The notes below the pieces were generated by a model. The model was given only the letters and a program-made list of their open reading frames with translations. It did not search any database and was not told the origin of the DNA. This document shows, in pieces, positions 1 through 8,636 of a DNA stretch of 60,058 nucleotides. Position numbers and translations under genes: made by a program. Origin of the DNA: Bifidobacteriaceae bacterium (GTDB taxonomy: Bacteria; Actinomycetota; Actinomycetes; Actinomycetales; WQXJ01); assembly GCA_031270825.1 (NCBI GenBank), contig JAISXH010000051.1, positions 1-60,058 of the forward strand. The letters are read 5' to 3'. The stretch's first letter is position 1; each line of letters starts with the position of its first letter.

Positions 1-176
1 AAACCCGCGCCGTGTTCGTTGATTTCAGGTGATTCACAAATACCTCCCGGAGCATGGCAATATCGCCGTCAGCAGAAACGCGCAGCCAGTCTATCCCAAC
101 ACTTCCAAGGGCCCGCAACCAGATTAACCCCCAGCATTACCCGGTCAGCAGGTTGGCCACGCCGCCAGAATCAACC

Positions 177-233
177 CAATCACCGTCCCCTTGCGTACCC
201 CTGCGGAATCGACACAATCACCGTCCCCTTGCG
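177..233. repeat. 19-base direct repeat, two copies
   Basis: CAATCACCGTCCCCTTGCG occurs at 177-195 and again, identical, at 215-233 (period 38). Both copies are followed by or linked to a TGCGGAAT stretch. No convincing gene is seen from 1 to 237, which is the tail downstream of ddl. The look is of a dispersed repetitive extragenic element, but the family cannot be assigned from two copies. Confidence 0.7.
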
Positions 234-237
234 GAAT

Positions 238-1188
238 TCAGGGGAGAGGGGAGGCGATCGAGGCTTCGACTAGGGCGCGGTAGAGGGCCGGGAGTTGGTG
301 GCCGGCGGCCAGGGCGGCCTGGGGGAACAGGGAGGTCTCCTGCATTCCCGGGGCCACGTTGACCTCGAGGAACCAGGGCACGCCGGAGGCGTCCACGATC
401 ATGTCGGTCCGGGAGATCCTGGCCAGCCCAAGCGCGTCGTGGGCGGTCAAAGCCATGGCGGCGGCGGCATCGGACACGGCGGCCGAAATCCGAGCCGGCG
501 TGAAAAACTCGGTGCGGCCGGGGTTGTAGCGGGCGTCGTAATCGTAGGGGCCGTCGGTGACGACCTCGACGGCCGGCAAAGCGACCGGCCCGGAGCCCAG
601 ATCCACCACCGACACCGCCAACTCCACCCCTGCCACCGACCGTTCAATCAGGGCGATCTCGCCGTAGGCGAAGCAATCCATCATCGCGCGCGGCAACTCG
701 TCGGCGTCCTCGACCTGCGTGATGCCCAGCGCCGAACCGCCATGCAACGGTTTGACCACCAGCTCGCTGCCCAAAGAGCGCGCCACCAGTTCCAGCAGCG
801 GCGCCGCCCCCAGCTCGCGGAACAGCGACTGCGGGAAGGTCACGTAGTCCGGCGTGGCCAGTCCCGCCCGCCGAATGATGGTCTTGGCGACAGCCTTGTT
901 CCAGGCCGCACGGGCCGAACGGGGATCGGAACCGAGGTAGGGGATTCCAGCCAGTTCGAGCACGTCGCGGACCGAGCCGTCCTCCCCCAAGGCGCCGTGC
1001 AGCAGCGGCCAGACCAGGTCAACGTCCGCGCTGGCGAGCTTTTCCATCAGGCGACTGTCCAGGTCAGACTCCTGGACCAGGCATCCGGCCTCCCGCAGCG
1101 CCTCCGCCACCCGCCGCCCCGAGCGGAGCGACACATCCCGTTCGTGGGACAGACCGCCTGCCAGTATCAGCACCTTCGGGTTGGCCAT
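238..1188 (-). CDS. ddl: D-alanine--D-alanine ligase
   Basis: This ATP-grasp enzyme joins two D-alanines to make the D-Ala-D-Ala end of the peptidoglycan precursor, in the cytoplasm. The N-terminus (MANPKVLILAGG followed by SHERDVSLRSG) is the usual Ddl start. The central VVKPLHGGSALG segment is the ATP-grasp lysine region, and EVNVAPGMQETSLFP near the end is the metal and substrate signature. The start at 1188 is chosen because AGGAG lies 7 bases before it; an in-frame ATG at 1203 would add five residues but has no better signal. At 316 residues it is normal for the family. It is the last gene of the minus-strand cluster, 65 bases after the aminotransferase. Confidence 0.93.
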   Translation of the reverse strand: MANPKVLILAGGLSHERDVSLRSGRRVAEALREAGCLVQESDLDSRLMEKLASADVDLVWPLLHGALGEDGSVRDVLELAGIPYLGSDPRSARAAWNKAVAKTIIRRAGLATPDYVTFPQSLFRELGAAPLLELVARSLGSELVVKPLHGGSALGITQVEDADELPRAMMDCFAYGEIALIERSVAGVELAVSVVDLGSGPVALPAVEVVTDGPYDYDARYNPGRTEFFTPARISAAVSDAAAAMALTAHDALGLARISRTDMIVDASGVPWFLEVNVAPGMQETSLFPQAALAAGHQLPALYRALVEASIASPLP

Positions 1189-1253
1189 GGTTCCGCTCCT
1201 CACAAGTTGTCTGTCTTTGTGCCCGATGCCGTCTGGCGCCTTTACCTCAGCCG

Positions 1254-2576
1254 TCAGGCCACGTCAGGGGCTGGGTTGGTGACGTCCGCCGCCGACCCGT
1301 GACTGGGGGCGGCGCCGGACGCGGCCGTCTGGCCGAACAAGGCGGCCAATTCGATCTCCTTGGCCAACACACCGGACAATCGCCGCACGCCTTCGCGGAT
1401 GCGTTCCGAGGTGGGATAGCAGAACGACAGTCGCATCTGCCTGGATCCCTGGTCGTCGGCGTAGAAGGCGGTGCCGGAGACGTAGGCGACCAGGGCCGTG
1501 GTGGCGCGCGGCAACATGGTCTTGGTGTTGACGCCCTCGGGGACGGTCACCCAGGTGTAGAAGCCGCCCTGGGGAGTTGTCCAAGAGCATTCCGGCATGA
1601 ACTCTTTGAGGCTGGCCAGCATGGTCTGGCAGCGCTCGCGATAGACCCCGCGATAGGCCTCGATCTGGCCCCGCCAATCGCAGTGCTCCAAGTATGCGGC
1701 GATCGACAACTGGGAGGCGTGCGAGGGGCACAGGATCGCCGCCTCACTGGCCAACACCAGCTTCTCGCGGACCGCATGCGGCGCCGCCGCCCAGCCGGTC
1801 CGGTAGCCCGGCGCCAGGGTCTTGGAAAAGGACCCCAAGTAGATCACGCCGTCTTCATCCATGGAGCGGATCGCGGGCGTGATCTGGCCGTCGAAGCCGA
1901 GCATCCCGTAAGGGTTGTCCTCCACCAGCAAGATGCCCTCGCGCTGGCAGATGTCGAGCACTTCCGCGCGGCGATCCACCGGCAGCGTGACACCGGCCGG
2001 ATTGTGAAAAGTGGGACAGGTGTAAAGGAACTTGATCCGCCGCCCCTCCCCTGTCAGCCGCGCCACCGTTTGCCTCAACGCCTCCGGGATCAAGCCGTCG
2101 TCATCCATGGGCACGTGCTCCACCCAGGCCTGGTAGGACTTGAACACCGAGAGCGCGCCCACATAAGAGGGCGCCTCGGCCAGAATCACGTCGCCCGGGT
2201 CGACGAAGACCCGTGTCACCAGGTCGAGCGCCTGTTGCGAGCCGGTCGTCACGACCACGTCATCCGGGTGGGCCTGGATCGCTTCAGCGGCCATCACCTC
2301 GACAATGTGGCCGCGCAGCAGCGGATGCCCCTGCCCGTTGCCATACTGCAGGGCCACGTCTCCTTGCGTGGCCAGCAGATCAGCCGTGACCTTGGCGATC
2401 AGATCCATCGGCAAGGCGTCCAAGAAGGGCATGCCACCGGCCAGGGAGACCACTTCTGGCCGGCTCGCGACCGCGAACAGGGCGCGCGTCTCAGAGACCC
2501 GCAGCCCGTGGGTGCGCCCGGCGTAGGAGCCGAACCAGGGGTCGAGCCGGGTTCCGCCGCCGGGGTTGGTCGACAT
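1254..2576 (-). CDS. PLP-dependent aminotransferase, class I/II (2-aminoadipate/MocR-like fold)
   Basis: This is a fold-type I PLP aminotransferase of 440 residues. Visible landmarks are the TTGSQQALDLV cofactor-binding segment (about 110-120), NPAG around 192, and the Schiff-base lysine in GSFSKTLAPGYRTGW (K252), followed by the phosphate-binding arginine. The family resembles LysN / 2-aminoadipate aminotransferases and free-standing MocR-like domains. No winged-helix DNA-binding domain is present, so it is an enzyme rather than a MocR regulator. The substrate is not determinable here. It starts 9 bases after the trxA stop, so it is probably co-transcribed. The same gene is often found near the origin in related actinobacteria. 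Confidence 0.85.
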   Translation of the reverse strand: MSTNPGGGTRLDPWFGSYAGRTHGLRVSETRALFAVASRPEVVSLAGGMPFLDALPMDLIAKVTADLLATQGDVALQYGNGQGHPLLRGHIVEVMAAEAIQAHPDDVVVTTGSQQALDLVTRVFVDPGDVILAEAPSYVGALSVFKSYQAWVEHVPMDDDGLIPEALRQTVARLTGEGRRIKFLYTCPTFHNPAGVTLPVDRRAEVLDICQREGILLVEDNPYGMLGFDGQITPAIRSMDEDGVIYLGSFSKTLAPGYRTGWAAAPHAVREKLVLASEAAILCPSHASQLSIAAYLEHCDWRGQIEAYRGVYRERCQTMLASLKEFMPECSWTTPQGGFYTWVTVPEGVNTKTMLPRATTALVAYVSGTAFYADDQGSRQMRLSFCYPTSERIREGVRRLSGVLAKEIELAALFGQTAASGAAPSHGSAADVTNPAPDVA

Positions 2577-2585
2577 TCGGGGGCG

Positions 2586-2912
2586 TCAGCCGATGAACTC
2601 GGCCAGCTCGGCCGCCAGCAGCGGCTTCGGCTTGGCGCCGAGCAAGGTCTTGACCAGTTGGCCGTCCCGGTAGACGTTGAGAGTCGGAATCGAGCTGATT
2701 CCATAGGTCTGAGCGGTCACGGGGTTCTCATCGGTGTTGATGGCCACGAACTTCATCGCTTCGCCGTTCTCCGCCGCCAATTCCTCCACCACCGGGGTGA
2801 GCTGGCGACAAGGGGGACACCAAGGTGCCCAGAAGTCCACCAGCACGGGCTTGTCGGAGCGCAAGACCTCGGCCTCAAAAGTCGCGTCAGTCACTGCCTC
2901 TAGTGCGCTCAT
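2586..2912 (-). CDS. trxA: Thioredoxin with CPPC active site
   Basis: A 108-residue single-domain thioredoxin, the cytoplasmic protein disulfide reductase recharged by TrxB. The fold is complete: FWAPWCPPCRQ holds the redox pair C32/C35, and the cis-proline is in SSIPTLNVY. The dipeptide between the cysteines is Pro-Pro rather than the usual Gly-Pro, which should shift the redox potential. AAGGAGGAAGACG before the ATG is a strong ribosome site. It lies 215 bases downstream of trxB on the same strand, and the gap contains an AT-rich patch (about 2940-2955) that could hold its own promoter. Confidence 0.93.
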   Translation of the reverse strand: MSALEAVTDATFEAEVLRSDKPVLVDFWAPWCPPCRQLTPVVEELAAENGEAMKFVAINTDENPVTAQTYGISSIPTLNVYRDGQLVKTLLGAKPKPLLAAELAEFIG

Positions 2913-3127
2913 CGTCTTCCTCCTTCAGACATTGTTTCGTTTCTTATAATTTCATGCTTTCGGGACATCCGATTGCCGGGCCGCCTTGGCCACAATGGCG
3001 GCGGCGCCGCAAAGGGTGCTAACCGCGGCGACCCCAACCAGGAAACCATCGTGGCAATCGCCTGGGAATGACTGCGGCCCGGTCTGTTTCCAGACGCGGT
3101 TGCCCAAAGAGATTGCCCGTTGGCCGC

Positions 3128-4111
3128 CTAGACGGTGGCGGCGGCAATGGCCGCGTCGGCGGCCAATTCCTCCAGATAATCCTGGGCGTCCAAGGCGGCC
3201 TGGGCGCCAGTGCCGGCGGCGGTGATCGCCTGGCGGTAGGTTCGGTCGACCACGTCCCCGGCGGCGAAGACGCCCGGCACCGATGTCGCCTGGTGCTGGG
3301 CGTTGACCGGATCATCCGGGGCGGCCGGTCCGTCGACAATGATGTAACCGTCTGAGTCGAGCGCCAACTGGTCCTTGAACAGGTCCGAGTTGGGGGTGTG
3401 GCCAATGGCCACGAAGACGCCCTGGGCATCCAAGCGGCTCAGTTCGTCAGAACGGACATCGCGCAGGGTCAGACCCTCGACGGCCCCATCCCCGTGGATG
3501 TCCGCCACCACCGAATGCCAGGCGAACTCGATCTGGGGGTGGGCCAGCGCCCGCTCCGCGACGATCCGCGAGGCCCGCAATTCGGCCCGGCGGTGCACCA
3601 CCGTGACTTTGGAGGCGAACCTGGTCAGGAAGACCGCCTCCTCCAGAGCCGAGTCCCCGCCACCCACCACGACCACGTCTTTGCCTTTGAAGAAGAAGCC
3701 GTCACAAGTGGCGCAGTAACTGACGCCGCGTCCGCCCAGGCGCTTCTCGGATGCGAGGCCCAACTCCTTGTAGGAGGAGCCTGTCGCCACAATCACCGCG
3801 CTGGCTTCGAAGGTCTGGTCTCCCAAAGTCTTGAGCTGCTTGACCGGACCGCGCAACGAAACCTCGACCACGTCATCGAACACCAACTTGGCGCCGAACC
3901 GGGCCGCCTGGCCGGCCATCCGCTCCATCAGTTCGGGCCCGGCGATGCCGTCCGGGAAGCCCGGGAAGTTCTCCACCTCGGTGGTGTTGACAAGGTTGCC
4001 GCCAGCTGTCACGGACCCCGCGATCACGGTCGGCTCGTAGCCGGCCCGGGCGGCGTAGATCGCCGCCGTGTAGCCAGCCGGACCTGAACCGATGATTACT
4101 ACTTGCTCCAC
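3128..4111 (-). CDS. trxB: Thioredoxin reductase (NADPH)
   Basis: An FAD enzyme that passes electrons from NADPH to thioredoxin. The FAD-binding GSGPAGYTAAIYAARAG is at the N-terminus, the active-site disulfide is CATC (C133/C136 with the start used here), VVGGGDSALEE is the NADPH-binding Rossmann motif, and GVFAAGDVVD is the second FAD motif. The start at 4111 (GTG) is chosen because AAAGGAG sits 6 bases upstream; an in-frame TTG at 4129 would include that ribosome site in the coding sequence. The product is 327 residues, normal for the family. It lies between the pseudokinase gene and trxA. Confidence 0.94.
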   Translation of the reverse strand: MEQVVIIGSGPAGYTAAIYAARAGYEPTVIAGSVTAGGNLVNTTEVENFPGFPDGIAGPELMERMAGQAARFGAKLVFDDVVEVSLRGPVKQLKTLGDQTFEASAVIVATGSSYKELGLASEKRLGGRGVSYCATCDGFFFKGKDVVVVGGGDSALEEAVFLTRFASKVTVVHRRAELRASRIVAERALAHPQIEFAWHSVVADIHGDGAVEGLTLRDVRSDELSRLDAQGVFVAIGHTPNSDLFKDQLALDSDGYIIVDGPAAPDDPVNAQHQATSVPGVFAAGDVVDRTYRQAITAAGTGAQAALDAQDYLEELAADAAIAAATV

Positions 4112-4156
4112 AAACAACTCCTTTGACAAGCGCTCGAATGAGCGGCGAAGGGCCAG

Positions 4157-6703
4157 CTACCAGCCGGTCGCCACCAGTGTGCCGACCGCCGGCTGCTCGC
4201 CGAAGTTCCAGGGTACGCCAAGGTTGATGGCGTCGACGAGCACCAGGATCAGTAGGCCCAAACACAGCGAGGCCACCACCACGGCGATGAACGTGACGAT
4301 CGGCCACCAGTTGCGCGCCTCCGGCTCAACGGCCAGGGGGCGCTCCGGCAGGACATTATCGAACGTGGGCGCCTCGGCGTCAAACAGCCGCCCCTCGCTC
4401 AAAGCCAGCGGCGCCGCCAGCCCGGGCGCCGGCGTGGCCACCCCGATCACGCTGAATTCGTCCGATGCCGTGTCGCCAGTCCCGGGGACTTCCGCGGCCT
4501 CGTCTATGATCGGCTCCGGTTCCCAGGATTGAACCGGCTCTTCGGGCGCCAGCGCCGGCGTCACGGCGGCGGCACGCCAATCGCGGCCGGCCAGAAGGTC
4601 GACCGGCGAGGGCTGGGCCGCCTCGGCGGCGCCGTCAAGGACCTCGCGCACTCTTTCGTCACCGGGACCGGGCGGCACCTCATCGCGCCCGATCGGCATG
4701 GCCAGAGTCCCCGGCCGCGCCAGCTTGGCCCGATTCAGGGGCCGATCATGGTAAACGAACTCGTCGTCCCAGTCCTCCTGTTCCTCCACCGGTTCTAGGA
4801 CGAGCGTCGCGTCATCGTCGACATCGCCCACCACCAGCGGCTCGTAGAGGTGGTCTGACTGGTCCAGCGGCGGCACCGACGCCAGCACCTCGGCCAAGTC
4901 ATCCGGCAACGGCGCCAGGGTGAACTCTTGTGGCTCGACAGACCGTTTCGGGGCCACTTTCCAAGTGGGCTCCTCGGCTTCGAGTTCTTCGTCCGGCACC
5001 AACTGCTCCGCCAACGAGGACAGCGCCGGGGGCGGCGTCGCCGGCGTGGCCAGCCAATCGAGGTCGTCGGCCGCTGCGATCGCCCGGGCGGCCTGGGCCA
5101 TGGATTCGAGTCTGGCCACGTGGTCAAGGTTTCCCGTCCGCCGGCGGTCGTCCTTGGGCTCGGGCTCGTCTGCCCGCTGGGAGTCTTCTGCGGGCTGAGA
5201 GTCTTCGTCGGGCTGAAGGTCGTCTAGGGGCTCGGGGCCAGCTGCCAGTTGGGGCTCGTCGGCGGGCTCGGCGTCATCGACCGGTGAGAGTTCGCCAGCC
5301 GGCTCGGCGTCATCGACCGGTGGGAGTTCGCCAACCGGCGCGGCGCGGTCGGCCGGCCCGGATTCGCTGGCCCCGGCGAATGCCTGGGCTGGCGGCACGG
5401 TCTCTACCAGCGATAGTTCTTTGAGCAGCGGGGATTCGTCAGCCGGCGCGAGTTCATCAATCGGCTCGGCGCTGTCGGCCGGCGGGAGTTCGTCCCCCGG
5501 CTCGGCGCCGGCGGCCGGGAAGAAGTCGTAGTCGCGGTCAGCCGGGAGATCGCCGTCTGGGGGCAGGCTGTCCTCCGGTGGGGCCTGTTCGGCCGTCTGG
5601 AAGCTGTCGGCCCAGCCGGAGCGGGGATAGTCGCTTAGGCGGAAGGTGTCTTCAGCGTCTGAGTTAGCCGGCACCACGATCGCCTCGATCGCCGCCAGCC
5701 GGTCTTGGATGACGGCCTGCGCGGCCAAGGCCGCCACGTCGGCATCGGTCGGTCTGAACGGCTGGGCGCCGGCCGCCAGACCAGCCCCGGCAGTCCCGGC
5801 TGCCGCCGAATCAACAGACCGATCTGATCCCACAGTTGCGCCCTGGCCGTCGTCAAGCCCATCCGGGTCGGCCGGCGGGGCGGGCGGGGCGGGCTGGCGC
5901 GGGACGGGACCGCGAACGGACGCGGAATAAGGCAAATTGATCCGCACGGTGGGCCAAATGCCCAGGTCTTCGACCACCTGGGAGGCGGTGTCAGGCCCCA
6001 CTCCGCCAACTGCCAGCGCCACCGCGCAGAGCGTGTTGAGATCGCCGGGAACGCCCGAGACCAACTCGATCGGCGCGACCGGATTGGCGTCCCAAAACGG
6101 CGGCTGGGGCATGACCGAGGAAACCTTGCCCGGCCAGCGCGCTGTCAGCGCCGCGTACAGGATCGAGACCAGCGCCTTCGCGTCGGTGGCGGAAGAGGCG
6201 ACCGGATCTTCATCGGCGATCCCGCGGGCGGCCGCGTCCCAGGCCATGCCGCCGATGCGAACGGTCTCGCCCTCGCCCAAGAAGATCAGCTCCGGACGCA
6301 AGGCCAAGTGGTGGACGTCCTGAGCGGCAGCGGCGGCCAGCGCGGTGGCCACCTCCCCGGCCACCGCCCGAGCTTGGGCGGCCGGCAACGGCCCGACATC
6401 AGCCAGCGAAACTCCGTCCAGGGGGGCGGTCAAAACGAACGAGATACTCGAATAACGTCCGGCGTCGATAATGCGGACAATGCGGGGATCGTCCACCAGC
6501 GCGGCGCTGCGGGCCGCGTCCACCGCGTCGGCGGTATGGGCCCCAGTCAGCAGGTGGACCTCGGCCTGACGGGACAAGATCTTGTCGGTGGCGCGAAAAC
6601 GTTGAGCCCCGGGCAGGTTGGTGAACAACTCGGCCTCGAGGCGGTAGCGACCCATTAGAAGGTCACCCAGGTCAAGATTGGGGCGCGAAGATTCGGGATT
6701 CAT
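4157..6703 (-). CDS. Membrane-anchored pseudokinase (MviN-associated kinase-like protein)
   Basis: An 848-residue protein with a degenerate protein-kinase fold at residues about 15-260, a very acidic Pro/Glu/Asp-rich linker of roughly 500 residues, and one transmembrane segment near the C-terminus (WWPIVTFIAVVVASLCLGLL). The kinase residues are missing: the HRD position reads HHLALRPE, the DFG position reads IGGMAW, and no VAIK lysine is seen. In mycobacteria the pseudokinase domain is fused to MviN/MurJ and, when phosphorylated, recruits the FHA protein FhaA. Here it is a separate gene 124 bases after murJ. A scaffold role in controlling lipid II flipping is inferred. The linker has imperfect AEPxDEL-type repeats. 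Confidence 0.8.
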   Translation of the reverse strand: MNPESSRPNLDLGDLLMGRYRLEAELFTNLPGAQRFRATDKILSRQAEVHLLTGAHTADAVDAARSAALVDDPRIVRIIDAGRYSSISFVLTAPLDGVSLADVGPLPAAQARAVAGEVATALAAAAAQDVHHLALRPELIFLGEGETVRIGGMAWDAAARGIADEDPVASSATDAKALVSILYAALTARWPGKVSSVMPQPPFWDANPVAPIELVSGVPGDLNTLCAVALAVGGVGPDTASQVVEDLGIWPTVRINLPYSASVRGPVPRQPAPPAPPADPDGLDDGQGATVGSDRSVDSAAAGTAGAGLAAGAQPFRPTDADVAALAAQAVIQDRLAAIEAIVVPANSDAEDTFRLSDYPRSGWADSFQTAEQAPPEDSLPPDGDLPADRDYDFFPAAGAEPGDELPPADSAEPIDELAPADESPLLKELSLVETVPPAQAFAGASESGPADRAAPVGELPPVDDAEPAGELSPVDDAEPADEPQLAAGPEPLDDLQPDEDSQPAEDSQRADEPEPKDDRRRTGNLDHVARLESMAQAARAIAAADDLDWLATPATPPPALSSLAEQLVPDEELEAEEPTWKVAPKRSVEPQEFTLAPLPDDLAEVLASVPPLDQSDHLYEPLVVGDVDDDATLVLEPVEEQEDWDDEFVYHDRPLNRAKLARPGTLAMPIGRDEVPPGPGDERVREVLDGAAEAAQPSPVDLLAGRDWRAAAVTPALAPEEPVQSWEPEPIIDEAAEVPGTGDTASDEFSVIGVATPAPGLAAPLALSEGRLFDAEAPTFDNVLPERPLAVEPEARNWWPIVTFIAVVVASLCLGLLILVLVDAINLGVPWNFGEQPAVGTLVATGW

Positions 6704-6827
6704 GACCTACTCACTGATGTCGGTTGGATTGGCCATCCCAGTCATACTAGCGGCGCGGTCCCTCCCAGGTCCTGGCTTAACCGGGTCTGCCAGGGGCGAA
6801 TCCGGCGCCCCCCTTCCCCGGCCCCGG

Positions 6828-8636
6828 TCAGCCCGTCCGCGAACGGTTGAGGAACGGTCGCACGAAGTCAGCCAACTGGGTCACGCCCAGCAGCTTCAAC
6901 AGGCCCACATAGACCAGCGTCATCAGCAGTCCCACCACCACCAGCGCCGACAGCGCGGTGGGCACACCGGCCGCGCCGGAGCCAGGAAACAGGCGCAGCA
7001 CCAGCCAGCCAGCCTCGGCGCTGAGGCAGGCGGCCAAGCCCGCCCGCAGGTGCATCCAACCCAATTCGCGTCCGCCGATCCCATCCAGCCGGTCCCTCAG
7101 AGCGGTCAGCCGCAGAATGGCGCCGGCCAGGAAGGACAGCGTCTGGCCCAGTCCTATCCCGGTGACCCACCAGGCCGGCGGCAGCAGCCAGAAGCTGACC
7201 AGAGAGAACCCGGCGAACAAGAGCGACATCGGAATCTGCAAAGCCAACAGCGTCCGGCCCTCTTCCAACGCGAAGAAAACCCGTTTGACCAGCAAGGTCA
7301 TTCCCAGCGGCACCAATCCCAGAGACATCGCCACAACCGGGCCGACTAAGGCCTCCACCTCCGGCAAACTGATGCCGGGTTGCAACACCCTTCCCAGGGG
7401 CAAGGCCAAGACCACCAACAGCGCCGTGAACAGGAAACTGAAAGCGCTGGTGGTCATGATCGCATAGGACAGATCTTGGCGGACCATCCCCAGCTCGCCC
7501 GCCTGGGCGTGCTCGCTCATGCGGGTGAACAGGGCCGTCGTCAACGAAACGGTGATTAAAGAGTGCGGGATTATGTAAATGCTGAGCGCCAAGGTGAAGA
7601 TGGCGTTGGAGGCCACGGTCTGGCCGGACGCGGCCTCTTCGGCCGCCGAGGCCAACCGGATCGCCACCCACATGGCCCCTTGGCTGAACACCAGCGACAG
7701 CGCCGTCCAGCCGGTCATCCGGGCCGCTCGGCCCAAACCGAAACCGCGAAACCCCCACCGCCAACGGGGCCGGAGTCCCACCCGAGCCATCGGCACGATC
7801 AGAATCAGCGCTTGGAGCGCGATCCCCAAAGTGGCGGTCCCGGCCAGCAAAGCGACCTGGCCGCTTCCCCACCACGCGACCGAGGCTTGACCGGCCGCCG
7901 CGTCGGCCGCGCCGGCCACTCCGGCGCCAGCAGATCCCGCCCGGTAACGCCCGAACGCGGCGATGAAAACACCGAAGCCCACAATCGAGACAACGTTGTT
8001 CGCCACCGGCGCCCACATCACCACGCCGAAGACGTTGCGGGCGTTGAGCACCTGGCTCCAGAGCAGATAAATGCCATAGAAGAAGACCTGCGGCAGACAC
8101 CAGTAGGCGAACAGCGTGCCCAGACGCAACTTCTCGGCATCCCAGTCCTGAGTGAACAGGATCAGCCAGAAACCGGCCGCCACAGTCAGCAGGGCGGTCA
8201 AAGCGCCCAGCAGCACGGTCGCCAAAGTCAACAGCCGGTGCACGAACTCTTCGCCCTGGCCGCGGCTGAAGGCGCGCACGATCTGCGGCACCAGGACGGC
8301 GTTGAGAACGCCTTCGGCCAGAATCGCATAGAAAAAGTTGGGCACGGTGTTGGCGGCGTCGAAGGCGTTGGCCGCGGTGGTGCCCACGCCGATCGCCGCC
8401 CCCAGCACGGCGGCCCGGATCATCCCGGCGACGCGGGAGGCGGCCGTCCCCGTGGCCATCGCGAGGGTCGACCGCCCGACTGAGGGCACGGCATCGTCCA
8501 GCGCGGCCACCGGCTGACCGGGCGACCGTTGCAGACGTTGCGGACGTGGCGAGCGCGGCGGGCGTTGCGAGCGCGGCGGGCGCCAAAAGCCGACCGGGCG
8601 GGCGACCGACGGCCGGTCAGGGGGCGGCTCGTTCAC
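6828..8636 (-). CDS. murJ: Lipid II flippase MurJ
   Basis: A 602-residue polytopic membrane protein of the MOP exporter superfamily that flips lipid II across the cytoplasmic membrane for peptidoglycan synthesis. After a basic, proline-rich N-terminal tail of about 50 residues comes the characteristic ATGTAASRVAGMIRAAVLGAAIG and then about 14 hydrophobic segments. The GTG start overlaps the DUF6049 stop as GTGA, indicating translational coupling. No kinase domain is fused, unlike the mycobacterial protein; the pseudokinase is the next gene. The gene order DUF6049-murJ-kinase-like-trxB is conserved in actinobacteria. Confidence 0.92.
   Translation of the reverse strand: MNEPPPDRPSVARPVGFWRPPRSQRPPRSPRPQRLQRSPGQPVAALDDAVPSVGRSTLAMATGTAASRVAGMIRAAVLGAAIGVGTTAANAFDAANTVPNFFYAILAEGVLNAVLVPQIVRAFSRGQGEEFVHRLLTLATVLLGALTALLTVAAGFWLILFTQDWDAEKLRLGTLFAYWCLPQVFFYGIYLLWSQVLNARNVFGVVMWAPVANNVVSIVGFGVFIAAFGRYRAGSAGAGVAGAADAAAGQASVAWWGSGQVALLAGTATLGIALQALILIVPMARVGLRPRWRWGFRGFGLGRAARMTGWTALSLVFSQGAMWVAIRLASAAEEAASGQTVASNAIFTLALSIYIIPHSLITVSLTTALFTRMSEHAQAGELGMVRQDLSYAIMTTSAFSFLFTALLVVLALPLGRVLQPGISLPEVEALVGPVVAMSLGLVPLGMTLLVKRVFFALEEGRTLLALQIPMSLLFAGFSLVSFWLLPPAWWVTGIGLGQTLSFLAGAILRLTALRDRLDGIGGRELGWMHLRAGLAACLSAEAGWLVLRLFPGSGAAGVPTALSALVVVGLLMTLVYVGLLKLLGVTQLADFVRPFLNRSRTG

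Noticed and set aside
1299-2903. Long plus-strand frame opposite the aminotransferase and trxA
   Set aside because: It is a high-GC shadow of two clear genes, rich in His/Gln/Arg/Gly, without motifs.
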